Below, piece after piece: positions 1 to 7,849 of a stretch of 64,000 nucleotides of DNA. Source of the stretch: Arthrobacter sp. NicSoilC5 (GTDB lineage: Bacteria; Actinomycetota; Actinomycetes; Actinomycetales; Micrococcaceae). Within the stretch, counting starts at the first letter, position 1; the number at the start of each line of letters is the position of its first letter. A program made the position numbers and the translations under genes. The DNA is taken from positions 1,984,001 through 2,048,000 of the forward strand of contig NZ_AP024660.1 in assembly GCF_019977395.1 (NCBI RefSeq), in the 5' to 3' direction. Under the pieces are notes generated by a model that made no database searches, had not been told where the DNA came from, and saw only the letters and a program-made list of their open reading frames with translations.

Positions 1-54
1 CTGCTCCGGGGTACGGGTCCGGGATTCAAAATCCGAGATGTACACGGCAGTCAC
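1..54 (-). CDS. start of a probable paaD gene (partial, runs off the left edge)
   Basis: Only the first 18 codons are visible. A GTG codon at 54-52 overlaps the TGA stop of paaC in a GTGA junction, the same coupling used between the other genes of this operon. The frame stays open to the window edge. In paa operons the gene after paaC is usually paaD, which encodes an iron-sulfur cluster assembly-type factor needed for the epoxidase. The visible residues are too few to identify the family, so the call rests on position and coupling. Confidence 0.4.
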   Translation of the reverse strand, partial: MTAVYISDFESRTRTPEQ

Positions 55-959
55 CAGCTGGCCCCGGGATGCTCGCGGGCCAGCACCTGCATCTCCGCGA
101 GGATGTAGCCCAGGTGCTCGGAGTGCTTGCCGTACCGGCCGCCGCCCGGGGCTGCGGGCACGTCCGGAACCTCGATTTCGGCTTCGGCCAGGACCTCGGC
201 GATGAGGCGGTCAAAGTCTTCCCGCAGGCTGGAAGGCGCGACGGCGGCACCCGCCTCAGCGAGCCGCTGCGTCAGGTCATCGTCCTGGAACAGTTCGTTG
301 ACGTACGGCCACATGGTCCGCAGGCCGTGGATCATCCTGGTGCGCGATTCGTCCGTGCCACCGGCGAGGCGCAGGACCCACTGGGTGCTGTGGTCGCGGT
401 GGTAGTCCACTTCCTTGACGGCCTTGGCGGCGATGGCGCCCAGGGTGGCGTCCGTGGATTCGGTGAGGCGGCGGTAGAGCTCGTACTGGTAGTAGCTCAC
501 CACGAACTGGCGGGCGATGGTGGCTGCGAAGTCCCCGTTGGGCTGCTCGAACAGCTGCACGGAGCGGAACTCGTGCTCGCGGCGGAAGTAGGCCAGGTCA
601 TCCTCGGACTTGGCCGTGCCGTCCTCGTTGGGCATGCCGGCGCCGGCGTAGGTGAGGAAGCTGCGGGCGTGGCCCAGCTGGTCCAGGGCGATGTTGCCCA
701 GGGCGATGTCCTCTTCCAGCTCGGGTGCACGGGAGATCCAGTGGCCCAGTCGCTGCGCGAGGATCAGGGCGTCGTCGCCCAGGCGGAGGGCGTACTCGGC
801 GACGTCTTCGGTGGGCTTGGCCAGGCCGGTCTTGACCTCGAGCGCGATGTCCTCCGGGCGGAGGGCGTTGCCGGGGGTGATCCGGGTGGCGGAGGCGTTG
901 CTGTCTCCGCCGGCAACACCGGTGGAGATGTCGCCGTGGCCTGTGGTGGGTGCGTTCAC
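51..959 (-). CDS. paaC: 1,2-phenylacetyl-CoA epoxidase subunit PaaC
   Basis: This is the structural, non-catalytic ferritin-like partner of PaaA in the multicomponent oxygenase that converts phenylacetyl-CoA to its ring 1,2-epoxide in aerobic phenylacetate degradation. The 302-residue product carries recognisable PaaC segments such as LGDDALILAQRLGHWISRAP and DQLGHARSFLTYA, and a KEVDYHRDHSTQWVLRLAGG stretch. A glycine/threonine-rich N-terminus of about 30 residues precedes the conserved part, so the true start could be internal. The GTG start at 959 overlaps the paaB stop (GTGA), which supports it. It is third in a minus-strand operon. Confidence 0.93.
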   Translation of the reverse strand: MNAPTTGHGDISTGVAGGDSNASATRITPGNALRPEDIALEVKTGLAKPTEDVAEYALRLGDDALILAQRLGHWISRAPELEEDIALGNIALDQLGHARSFLTYAGAGMPNEDGTAKSEDDLAYFRREHEFRSVQLFEQPNGDFAATIARQFVVSYYQYELYRRLTESTDATLGAIAAKAVKEVDYHRDHSTQWVLRLAGGTDESRTRMIHGLRTMWPYVNELFQDDDLTQRLAEAGAAVAPSSLREDFDRLIAEVLAEAEIEVPDVPAAPGGGRYGKHSEHLGYILAEMQVLAREHPGASW

Positions 960-1333
960 AGGTGCTTCACTCCTTCGCTCTTGGTGTAGTACGTGGCGTG
1001 CCGGTAGTCCTTGCCCTGCGGGGACTCGAAGAAGGAGCCCTTGGAGTCGGGGTCGCTGGCGGCGATGGCGTCAGCGGGGACCACCCAGATGGAGACGCCC
1101 TCGTTGCGGCGGGTGTAGAGGTCCCGTGCGTTCCGGAGGGCCATGGCGGCGTCCGGGGCGTGCAGGGAGCCGGCGTGGACGTGGCTCAGGCCGCGGCTGG
1201 ACCGGACGAAGACCTCCCAGAGGCCCCAGGTGGAGCGGTCGTGGTGATCCGGTGCCGGGCTGGCTTTAGGGGCTTCGCGGTTGATCTCGACTGCACCGCT
1301 TGCGGGGGTTTCCGGGTTGCCGTGGGGGCTCAT
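956..1333 (-). CDS. paaB: 1,2-phenylacetyl-CoA epoxidase subunit PaaB
   Basis: PaaB is a small subunit of the phenylacetyl-CoA epoxidase complex, thought to bridge the PaaAC heterodimers. The 125-residue product has the typical core: [20 protein letters not shown], then [19 protein letters not shown] and a C-terminal [16 protein letters not shown]. The N-terminal 35 residues are Pro/Ala-rich and variable in the family. The ATG at 1333 overlaps the paaA stop as ATGA, so translation is probably coupled. Confidence 0.95.
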   Translation of the reverse strand: MSPHGNPETPASGAVEINREAPKASPAPDHHDRSTWGLWEVFVRSSRGLSHVHAGSLHAPDAAMALRNARDLYTRRNEGVSIWVVPADAIAASDPDSKGSFFESPQGKDYRHATYYTKSEGVKHL

Positions 1334-2322
1334 GCTGCGTATTCCTTCGTCTTCTTTGACTGTTTTGCTGCGTAGGCGGCTGCTGCCTCGCGGACCCAGG
1401 CGCCGTCGTCGTGCGCTGCCCTCCGGCGCTCAAGGCGCTGGGCGTTGCAGGGGCCGCGGCCGGCCAGGACTTCGTGGAACTCGTCCCAGTCCAGCGGACC
1501 GTGCTCCCACTTCCTGGTGTCCTCGTTGAAGCGGATCTGGTCATCCGGGAGGGTGAGGCCCAGGACCTTGACCTGCTCCACCATCATGCCCACGAACCGG
1601 CTGCGGAGCTCGTCATTGCTGAACCGCTTGATGTTCCAGGCCATGGACTGCTTGGAGTTGGGGGAATCGTCATCCGGCGGCCCGAACATCATCAGGGCCG
1701 GGGCGTACCAGCGGTTCACGGCATCCTGGGCCATCTGCTTCTGCGCGGGGGTGCCGTTGGAGAGTTCGAGGAGGATCTCGAAGCCCTGGCGCTGGTGGAA
1801 GGACTCTTCCTTGCAGACGCGCACCATGGCGCGGCCGTAGGGGCCGTACGAGGCGCGGCACAGCGGGACCTGGTTGCAGATGGCTGCGCCGTCCACCAGC
1901 CAGCCGATGGCGCCCATGTCTGCCCAGGTGCGGGCCGGGTAGTTGAAGATGCTGGAGTAGCGGGCCTTGCCGGCGATGAGGTCGTCCATCATCTTGTCCC
2001 GGGACTGGCCCAGGGTTTCCGCTGCCGAGTAAAGGTAGAGACCGTGGCCGGCTTCGTCCTGGACCTTGGCCATGAGGATGGCCTTGCGCTTCAGGCTGGG
2101 GGCGCGGGAGATCCAGTTGGCCTCCGGCTGCATGCCGATGATCTCGGAGTGCGCATGCTGGGAGACCTGGCGCAGGAGCGTCTTGCGGTACGCCGCCGGC
2201 ATCCAGTCGCGGGGCTCGATGCGCGAGTCCTCGGCGATAATCCGGTCGAAGTGGGCCTGGCCTGCGGCGTCCTCTTCCGGGGTTAGCTCAGCCGGCACTG
2301 ACTGCAAGTTTTGCGCTGCCAT
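1330..2322 (-). CDS. paaA: 1,2-phenylacetyl-CoA epoxidase catalytic subunit PaaA
   Basis: This is the di-iron oxygenase subunit of phenylacetyl-CoA epoxidase. The 330-residue length is usual. Carboxylate and histidine ligand segments are visible, including [19 protein letters not shown] and a [20 protein letters not shown] stretch (E-E-x-x-H), plus the family block [20 protein letters not shown]. It is the first gene of the operon. The ATG at 2322 follows an AGGAG ribosome site (ATAGGAGCAACC). A sigma-70-type promoter and a PaaR-like operator lie just upstream, so induction by phenylacetyl-CoA through a TetR-family repressor is likely, although no repressor gene is in the window. Confidence 0.96.
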   Translation of the reverse strand: MAAQNLQSVPAELTPEEDAAGQAHFDRIIAEDSRIEPRDWMPAAYRKTLLRQVSQHAHSEIIGMQPEANWISRAPSLKRKAILMAKVQDEAGHGLYLYSAAETLGQSRDKMMDDLIAGKARYSSIFNYPARTWADMGAIGWLVDGAAICNQVPLCRASYGPYGRAMVRVCKEESFHQRQGFEILLELSNGTPAQKQMAQDAVNRWYAPALMMFGPPDDDSPNSKQSMAWNIKRFSNDELRSRFVGMMVEQVKVLGLTLPDDQIRFNEDTRKWEHGPLDWDEFHEVLAGRGPCNAQRLERRRAAHDDGAWVREAAAAYAAKQSKKTKEYAA

Positions 2323-2362
2323 GGTTGCTCCTATGCAAAGACCTGTCGGGCGTCTCGGAATT

Positions 2363-2384
2363 ATTTACCGACCGTTCGTTCAGG
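2363..2384 (-). promoter_or_regulatory. PaaR-like operator of the paa operon
   Basis: An imperfect inverted repeat (minus strand CCTGAACGAACGGTCGGTAA, extending to 2363) lies between the proposed -10 element and paaA. It resembles, from memory, the palindromic ACTnACCG...CGGTnAGT sites described for actinobacterial PaaR repressors, matching most of the fixed positions. It covers the likely transcription start, as expected for a repressor site. Confidence 0.45.
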
Positions 2385-2411
2385 ATATGCGGGAGCGTGC
2401 GGAGGCGTCAA
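2382..2411 (-). promoter_or_regulatory. paa operon promoter
   Basis: On the minus strand TTGACG (2411-2406) and TATCCT (2387-2382) are separated by 18 bp, a plausible -35/-10 pair. Transcription would begin inside the adjacent operator-like repeat, leaving a leader of about 50 nt before paaA. Confidence 0.45.
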
Positions 2412-2428
2412 GCGTGTCCCCCTCTTTC

Positions 2429-2662
2429 AACGCCCCATCACCTCCGGCCCCCTTTCCACCAACGCCCCATCACGTCCCGCCCGCTTTCCGCCAACGCCCC
2501 ATCACCTCCCTCCCCCTTTCCGCCAACGCCCCATCACCTCCTGCACACCTTCAGCCAACGCCCCATCACTTCCTGCCCACTTCCCGCCAACGCCCCATCA
2601 CTTCCTGTCCACTTCCCGCCAACGCCCCATCACGTTGCGTGCGAAAGGCGCGGCCGCCGTCG
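2429..2662. repeat. 32-bp-period tandem repeat array 1 with conserved tail
   Basis: Seven copies of the core AACGCCCCATCAC start at 2429, 2461, 2493, 2525, 2557, 2589 and 2621, so the period is exactly 32 bp. The 19 bp between cores vary around a C/T-rich consensus. After a 3-nt gap the last copy is followed by a tail GCGTGCGAAAGGCGCGG plus CCGCCGTCG (2637-2662), which recurs behind the third array near 19.06 kb. The array fills most of the 530-bp gene-free stretch between paaA and the small gene at 2853. Nothing else is evident there except the paa promoter and a short palindrome. Confidence 0.9.
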
Positions 2663-2837
2663 TACGTTCCCCCACTTCACCCGCAGCCCCCTGCACTGAC
2701 ACGGATACTCGCCCACGCCGGCAAATATGGGGTGCGCGAATGAGTCTGCGCAGCGGAAAGGTGCGGTGCCTTCGGGGAGTCAGTATCCCAGGAAGGATGA
2801 GCCGGGCCGGGCCCTCAAGCGCCAGACTGCACGGAAG

Positions 2838-2851
2838 CCCGGAGCTCCGGG
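2838..2851 (-). terminator. hairpin after the small gene at 2853
   Basis: CCCGGAGCTCCGGG is a perfect 14-bp palindrome beginning right at the stop of the minus-strand gene. There is no T-tract, so it may be a weak terminator or a 3'-end stabiliser. Confidence 0.3.
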
Positions 2852-2852
2852 A

Positions 2853-3089
2853 TTATTTCTTCCAGGCCCGCCCCGGCGTCTTGGACAACGTGGCGGCCAC
2901 AGCCAGGGCACCGGCCACCTGCGCCACACCAAGCATCCGGGTCAGGCCCGGGCGTTGCTTGAACCAGCCCATCAGCGGAGCCCAGGGACCGAACTCCCAC
3001 CGTGCGCAATGCTCCACCGGGTACAGGGCGGTAAGCACGCCGTCCCCGATCTCCGCCATGACCAGCGACTCCACGACCCGAACGTCCAT
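2853..3089 (-). CDS. small conserved-type hypothetical protein
   Basis: The 78-residue product starts with MDVRVVESLVMAEIGDGVL and continues with VEHCARWEFGPWAPLMGWFKQRPG, then a hydrophobic stretch (GVAQVAGALAVAATL) and a basic end. An upstream extension to 3161 is possible, but the ATG at 3089 has a good GGGAGG ribosome site 8-9 nt before it. Codon use is GC3-rich, as in a real gene. I recognise no domain. The layout of a tryptophan-rich amphipathic half plus one hydrophobic helix suggests a membrane-associated protein. Confidence 0.6.
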   Translation of the reverse strand: MDVRVVESLVMAEIGDGVLTALYPVEHCARWEFGPWAPLMGWFKQRPGLTRMLGVAQVAGALAVAATLSKTPGRAWKK

Positions 3090-3241
3090 CAGAATTCCTC
3101 CCGAGCCTGGTCCGATCCCGACTGATCGGGCCCTTGGAAACAGTGTGCGGCGGGCAGCCACGGCAGCTTAGGGCTGAAAGCCCTGAATGGGGTCGGACCT
3201 CGCCAATTCGAAGCGGACGTTCATTACGGAGGCCCGCACTT

Positions 3242-3258
3242 CTTAAGCCTTTCTTAAA
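3242..3258 (+). promoter_or_regulatory. PmrA-box-like direct repeat upstream of the PAP2-DedA-two-component operon
   Basis: CTTAAG and CTTAAA are separated by 5 bp, giving an 11-bp-spaced direct repeat of the kind bound by OmpR-family regulators. It is close to the PmrA/BasR box of Gram-negative bacteria. It lies 66 bp before the PAP2 start, in an otherwise GC-rich stretch where an AT-rich repeat stands out. Autoregulation by the response regulator at 4796 is the natural inference. Confidence 0.45.
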
Positions 3259-3323
3259 ACCCAAGGGGGAGAGTGGAAGTACGGGCCGGACAGCGCCCCA
3301 CGCCACGCCTCCCCAAGGAAAAA

Positions 3324-4085
3324 ATGCACCGATCAGCCCACGATGACCGCCTGAACCAGCACACCGCGCCCACGGCACCCCCGGCCGTCGGCACCCAGTT
3401 CAGGGCACTCCCCCAGCCCCGGCACTGGCTGCCTGTGGGCGTAGTGCTGTGCGCCGCCGTCGTGGTGCTGGGCCTTGCCGTGCAACTGGTCCCCGGCGAC
3501 ACCACCGCAGAACTGGGCGTTGACCAAAACCTCAGCCTGCACCATGTTGCCGTGCTGACCGCGGTGGCGATGGGGATCAACCTGCTGTTCGGCCCGGTGG
3601 TGGGCCTGCTCCTGATAGCGGTCACAGCCCTGGCCATCTGGCTCTTCCGGCGCGACCTGGTGACTGCCGTTGCGTTCGGGCTCACCGCGTGCTCGGGCTG
3701 GGTGGCGAGCGAGGCCTTCAAGCTCCTGTTCGCCCGGCAGCGGCCCAACCCGGCGCTGCTGTTCGACCCGCTGGCACCGGAAACCGGATCGAACAGCTTC
3801 CCCAGCGGGCACGTCAGCTTCGCGGTGGCACTGGCCTTCGCCCTCTACTTCCTGGCCCGCAGGACCCGGTGGGCCAAGCCCGTTGCCGTGGCCGGGGCCG
3901 CCGCGGCGCTGATCGTCGCCTGGTCCAGGCTGTACGTGGGAGTCCACTACCCCACCGACGTCGCAGCCTCCTTCTTCGCCGCCAGCGCCGCCGCTGTCCT
4001 GCTCGCCGGGCTCTGGAACCGCTTTGCCCCCGCCCTGGTGGAACGCGTTCCCGCCAGGATCCTCCGTCCCTCCCGCCGGGCGTAA
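3324..4085 (+). CDS. PAP2-family membrane phosphatase
   Basis: This is a type 2 phosphatidic-acid phosphatase-like integral membrane enzyme that probably dephosphorylates a lipid phosphate or pyrophosphate such as undecaprenyl pyrophosphate. The three PAP2 signature parts are present: KLLFARQRP, then PSGH in SFPSGHVSFAVALAF, then SRLYVGVHYPTDV. About five or six hydrophobic helices are visible over 253 residues. The ATG at 3324 follows AAGGAA and is preferred to the upstream in-frame ATG at 3273. The DedA start lies 10 nt after the stop, so the two are co-transcribed. Confidence 0.88.
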   Translation: MHRSAHDDRLNQHTAPTAPPAVGTQFRALPQPRHWLPVGVVLCAAVVVLGLAVQLVPGDTTAELGVDQNLSLHHVAVLTAVAMGINLLFGPVVGLLLIAVTALAIWLFRRDLVTAVAFGLTACSGWVASEAFKLLFARQRPNPALLFDPLAPETGSNSFPSGHVSFAVALAFALYFLARRTRWAKPVAVAGAAAALIVAWSRLYVGVHYPTDVAASFFAASAAAVLLAGLWNRFAPALVERVPARILRPSRRA

Positions 4086-4094
4086 GGAGTGACC

Positions 4095-4790
4095 ATGCAC
4101 AGCCTCTTGACCTCCCTGGCAGCAGCCTCCGGCCCGCCGTCGTTGCTTGATCCTGCCGGCCTGCTGGAGGGCTTCGGCCCGGCCGCGCTGGGCGTCATCG
4201 CCGCGATGGTGTTCATCGAATCCGGCGTCCTGTTCCCCTTCCTGCCCGGCGACTCCCTCCTCTTCACCGCCGGCCTCCTGCACCAGCAACTGAACCTGGC
4301 ACTGCCCCTGCTGATCGGCGTGATCACCGCGGCCGCGGTCGGCGGCGACCAGGTGGGGTACCTGCTGGGGCGCAAATTCGGCCGACGCTGGTTCAAGGAC
4401 GATGCCCGCATCCTCAAAACCTCCCACCTGACCGTCACCGAAGAGTTCTTCCGCCGCCATGGAGGCGCCGCCGTCATACTGGCCCGCTTTGTGCCCATGG
4501 TGCGGACCTTCGCGCCGGTCACCGCCGGTATTGCCCGCTACGAATACAAGGCGTTCACGCTCTGGAACATGGTGGGTGCCCTGGCGTGGGCGACGTCCGT
4601 GACCCTCCTGGGCACGTGGCTGGGACACTACGAAATCATCGCCAAGAACATCGACGTCATTGCCGTGGTGATGGTCCTGGTCTCCGTGGTGCCGTGGATC
4701 GTGGAGTATTTGAAGCGCCGCCGGAAGAACAGGCTGGCCGCCGCGGAACAGCCCGTTGACGAAGGTGTTGAGGCGGCTGCGGAAGAATAG
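4095..4790 (+). CDS. DedA-family membrane protein
   Basis: DedA/SNARE-associated proteins flip or recycle polyprenyl-phosphate and phospholipid carriers across the membrane. The 231-residue product shows FIESGVLFPFLPGDSLLFTA, GRKFGRRWFK and the signature ARFVPMVRTFAPVTAGIARY followed by two C-terminal helices. ATG 4095 has AAGGAG about 5 nt upstream. The in-frame GTG at 4089 overlaps that site and is less likely. The family fits the adjacent PAP2 gene: both act on envelope lipid carriers, consistent with control by the downstream envelope-stress-type two-component pair. Confidence 0.88.
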   Translation: MHSLLTSLAAASGPPSLLDPAGLLEGFGPAALGVIAAMVFIESGVLFPFLPGDSLLFTAGLLHQQLNLALPLLIGVITAAAVGGDQVGYLLGRKFGRRWFKDDARILKTSHLTVTEEFFRRHGGAAVILARFVPMVRTFAPVTAGIARYEYKAFTLWNMVGALAWATSVTLLGTWLGHYEIIAKNIDVIAVVMVLVSVVPWIVEYLKRRRKNRLAAAEQPVDEGVEAAAEE

Positions 4791-4795
4791 GCGGC

Positions 4796-5485
4796 ATGAC
4801 AACTGGTGAGGGGCTGGCCCTGCTGCTGGTGGAGGACGATCCCGTCCTGGGTCCGCTGATTGCCGAGCTGCTGGAGCCCGACTTCACGGTCCGGCTCGCG
4901 GCGAACGGGCAGGAGGGCCTGCACCTGGGGCTGACGCAGCCGTGGGACGCGATGGTGATCGACCGCGGCCTGCCTGTCATGGACGGGATCAGCCTCATCA
5001 CCGCCCTGCGGGCCAAGGGCATCGGCACGCCCATCCTGATCCTCACCGCGCTGGGCGACACCAACGAAAAAGTCCGCGGCCTGGACGCCGGCGCCAATGA
5101 CTACCTGACAAAACCGTTCGACGGCGGCGAGCTGGCTGCACGCCTGCGCGCACTGACGCGCAGCTACGGTCCGCCTCCGGGACAGGGTCCGCCCGCCGGG
5201 CAGGTGGGCATCGGCACCTGGGAATTCCACCCGGCGTCGCGCGCTGTCCGTTCCCTGTACGGCGACACCGTCTCGCTGACCGCAAAGGAAGCCGAGGTGC
5301 TGGCCGCGCTGGCGGCGGAGCCGGACCGGGTGTTTACCAGGGACGAACTGCTCGCCGCGCACTTCCAGGGGACGGACCAGCCGGGCGTGATCGATACCTA
5401 TGTCCACCACCTGCGCCGCAAGATCGACAGGACCGTGATCCGCACCGTCCACGGCGTTGGCTACCAGATCGGCAACCCCTCATGA
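4796..5485 (+). CDS. OmpR/PhoB-family response regulator
   Basis: The N-terminal receiver domain has the acidic pair in LLLVEDDPVLGPL, a phospho-acceptor aspartate in MVIDRGLPVMDG, the LTAL switch threonine and the conserved lysine in YLTKPFDGGE. The C-terminal winged helix (about residues 130-229) has LTAKEAEVLAALA, the VFTRDELL helix and VIDTYVHHLRRKID with a terminal VHGVGYQIG. The start lies 6 nt after the dedA stop. The kinase ATG overlaps its TGA (ATGA). It probably controls this operon through the PmrA-box-like repeat at 3242. Confidence 0.93.
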   Translation: MTTGEGLALLLVEDDPVLGPLIAELLEPDFTVRLAANGQEGLHLGLTQPWDAMVIDRGLPVMDGISLITALRAKGIGTPILILTALGDTNEKVRGLDAGANDYLTKPFDGGELAARLRALTRSYGPPPGQGPPAGQVGIGTWEFHPASRAVRSLYGDTVSLTAKEAEVLAALAAEPDRVFTRDELLAAHFQGTDQPGVIDTYVHHLRRKIDRTVIRTVHGVGYQIGNPS

Positions 5486-6492
5486 CTGCTTCCGGACCGG
5501 GCACCCCGCCTCCTGCCGCCGGCGACCCGGACCGGGACATCCTGCGCCGCGCGTCACTGAAGGTGGCACTGCGGATCAGCGCCGGGGTTGCCGCGCTGGT
5601 GCTCATCCTCCTGGCCGCCGCCACCGCGTTCCTGATGTACAAGCTGGCCCATCCGGTCCTTCCCGCTTCTGAACCCGGCAAACCGTACACCTACCTCGAT
5701 TCCAGGGACCTGATCGAGGGGATGATCCTTGCCGGCCTTGGAGGCGTGGTGCTGGCCGGCGTGGTGGGGTGGCTCAGCGCGCGCAGCGCCATCAGGCCCC
5801 TGGGGGAAGCGCTGGCCCGGCAACGGCGGTTCGTCCAGGATGCCAGCCACGAACTGCGGACGCCCCTGGCCATCCTTGACACCCGCATCCAGCTGGCCCA
5901 GCGCAAAGCCGAACCCGGATCCGAACCGGCACAGGCCCTAGTAAAGATCCGGGAGGATGCGTCCACGCTGACCGGGATTGTGAACGAGCTGCTCCTGGCG
6001 GCGACCGCGGCCGAGCCCGGACCGGAGCTTGCGCCAGTGGATGTGGCTTTGGCTGCCGGGTCCGTGGCCGGCAGCCTTCAGGACCTTGCCCGCCAACAGG
6101 GCGTCCAGATAATGTTCGACGGCGGCGGGCCGGCTTTGGTGCGGATCGACCCAAGTTCGTTCCGGCGGGCCGTGCTGGCCCTGGCGGACAACGCGCTGGG
6201 GCACACGCCGGCGGGCGGAAGCATCAGCATCTCCGCCGCGGTTGAGGGTTCCCGTGCGCTGGTCCGGGTTTCCGACACCGGCTCCGGGATCAGCGGCCTG
6301 GACCCGGACCGGATCTTCGACCGGTTTGTCCGTGCCGGCCGGACCGGCGACGCGCAGGGCCGGCGGAGCTTCGGGATCGGCCTGGCCCTGGTCCGCGAAA
6401 TTGCTTCCGCGGCAGGCGGCACCGTGAAGGTGGTCCGCACCGGGCCGGACGGGACCACCATGCAGCTGACGCTTCCCCTGGCCCGGGACTGA
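5482..6492 (+). CDS. sensor histidine kinase
   Basis: This is the membrane sensor partner of the preceding response regulator. It has two transmembrane segments (about residues 33-55 and 76-96) flanking a very short extracytoplasmic loop of about 20-25 residues, so sensing is likely within the membrane or indirect. The phospho-acceptor box FVQDASHELRTPLAIL, N box LADNALGHTP, G1 box VSDTGSGISG and G2 region FGIGLALVREIA are all present in 336 residues. The small loop is a feature of intramembrane-sensing kinases that respond to cell-wall-active compounds. Confidence 0.92.
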   Translation: MTASGPGTPPPAAGDPDRDILRRASLKVALRISAGVAALVLILLAAATAFLMYKLAHPVLPASEPGKPYTYLDSRDLIEGMILAGLGGVVLAGVVGWLSARSAIRPLGEALARQRRFVQDASHELRTPLAILDTRIQLAQRKAEPGSEPAQALVKIREDASTLTGIVNELLLAATAAEPGPELAPVDVALAAGSVAGSLQDLARQQGVQIMFDGGGPALVRIDPSSFRRAVLALADNALGHTPAGGSISISAAVEGSRALVRVSDTGSGISGLDPDRIFDRFVRAGRTGDAQGRRSFGIGLALVREIASAAGGTVKVVRTGPDGTTMQLTLPLARD

Positions 6493-6612
6493 CGCTCTCT
6501 ACGTGCGGACTGACCCGCTTTTCCATCATCCTGGCCCGGAAACCCTTGACTCAGCACGCTTGACCCGAGAAGCTGAGCTGCCCCTTGGCCCGCCACTGAA
6601 TGGAGCACTGCG

Positions 6613-7434
6613 ATGACCAAGACCCAGGAAACAGGCACCGTGTCCACCGTGGTGTCGCCCGACGGCACCTCCCTCAGCGTCGAGCGGATGGGTACCGGAC
6701 CCAGCCTGGTCCTGGTGGACGGGGCCTTCTGCGGCCGGAACTTCGGGCCCTCGCGTGCGCTGGCGAATGCACTGAAGGATTCCTTCACCGTCTACTTTTA
6801 CGACCGGCGGGGACGCGGGGACAGCGGCGAGACCATGCCCTACGCCACGGAACGGGAGATCGAGGACCTCCAGGCGGTACTGAACGAAGCCGGCGGTAAC
6901 CCCTACGTGTACGGGATCTCCTCAGGTGCCGCCCTGGCCCTCGAAGCGGCAGCAGCGGGAGTCCCGATGCGTGCGTTGGCCACCTATGAGGCGCCCTACA
7001 CCGGCGTGCAGGGGCCGGACGGCTCGCCCGGAAGCCATCGCGAGCACCTGGAGGCGTTGCTCAGGGACGGCAAACGCGGCAGCGCCGTGTCCTACTTCCT
7101 GGTCAAAATGGTGGACGCACCGGCTTTCCTCCCCTACCTCCTGCGCATCATGCCCGGAGTATGGAAGAAGCAGACGGCGGCCGCGAACACCCTGCCGTAC
7201 GAAACCCGGGTCACCAACGACTTCACGGCGCCGGTGGAGAGGCTCCGCACCATTACCGTGCCCACCCTGGTCATGGTGGGCGGGAAAGCCGCCGGCCCCA
7301 TGGCCCAGGGGCAAACGACTATCGCGGGCGCCATCCCCGGCAGCGAACACCGCGTCCTCGACGGCCAAACCCACCAGGTTTCCGCTGCTGCCATCGCCAC
7401 CCAGCTCAGGAGTTTCTTCGACGGCGGCAAGTAG
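6613..7434 (+). CDS. alpha/beta-fold hydrolase
   Basis: A 273-residue cytoplasmic alpha/beta hydrolase. The oxyanion and strand region is SLVLVDGAFCGRNFG, followed by FYDRRGRGDSG, the nucleophile elbow YGISSGAALALE (G-x-S-x-G), and a late histidine in LDGQTHQVSAAAI. The substrate is unknown. It stands alone: 120 bp separate it from the kinase and a repeat array follows it. The ATG at 6613 is preceded by a weak GGAG (TGGAGCACTGCG). Confidence 0.85.
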   Translation: MTKTQETGTVSTVVSPDGTSLSVERMGTGPSLVLVDGAFCGRNFGPSRALANALKDSFTVYFYDRRGRGDSGETMPYATEREIEDLQAVLNEAGGNPYVYGISSGAALALEAAAAGVPMRALATYEAPYTGVQGPDGSPGSHREHLEALLRDGKRGSAVSYFLVKMVDAPAFLPYLLRIMPGVWKKQTAAANTLPYETRVTNDFTAPVERLRTITVPTLVMVGGKAAGPMAQGQTTIAGAIPGSEHRVLDGQTHQVSAAAIATQLRSFFDGGK

Positions 7435-7452
7435 CCCGCCCGGGTTACTCCC

Positions 7453-7656
7453 AACGCCCCATCACTTCCTGCCCCCTTCCCACCAACGCCCCACCACCTT
7501 CCGCCCCCTTTCTCCCAACGCCCCATCACCTCCTGCCCCCTCCCGCCCAACGCCCCATCACCTCCTGCCCCCTCCCGCCCAACGCCCCATCACTTCCCGC
7601 CCCCTTCCTCCCAACGCCCCACCACCTCCTGCCCCCTCCCGCCAACGCCCCATCAC
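7453..7656. repeat. 32-bp-period tandem repeat array 2
   Basis: Seven cores related to AACGCCCCATCAC start at 7453, 7485, 7517, 7549, 7581, 7613 and 7644. The period is 32 bp except for the last step of 31. Two copies read CCACCAC instead of CCATCAC. The array occupies the first half of the 415-bp gap between the hydrolase and rpoN. The remaining roughly 190 bp hold no feature I can name beyond the rpoN upstream region. The conserved tail of arrays 1 and 3 is missing here. Confidence 0.9.
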
Positions 7657-7849
7657 TTCCCGGGCCTGATCCCCTAAACCTGTCGGCCGCGCCGGGGAAT
7701 GAACGCAGCGGCGGTGAGGATGCGTGTCGTCAGCATGGCTGGGCAACGCCGGTTCTGCGGTACGGAGCCGGTTGTGTGGGTCAAGGGCCGGTAATGCGGC
7801 CTGCCCGTACTGCCTTCCGCCGCGGGAGGCCACGGGGCTAGCCTGAACC

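Noticed and set aside
69..989. long plus-strand frame opposite paaC
   Set aside because: It is the antisense shadow of paaC; high GC opens such frames. The same applies to the large opposite-strand frames at 1411-2286, 7838-9415, 10519-12207, 14474-15973, 37270-38886 and 61289-62797.
2429..2633. CRISPR-like array
   Set aside because: The period is 32 bp with a 13-bp core, and the intervening 19 bp are themselves similar C/T-rich sequence, not unique spacers. No cas genes are present.
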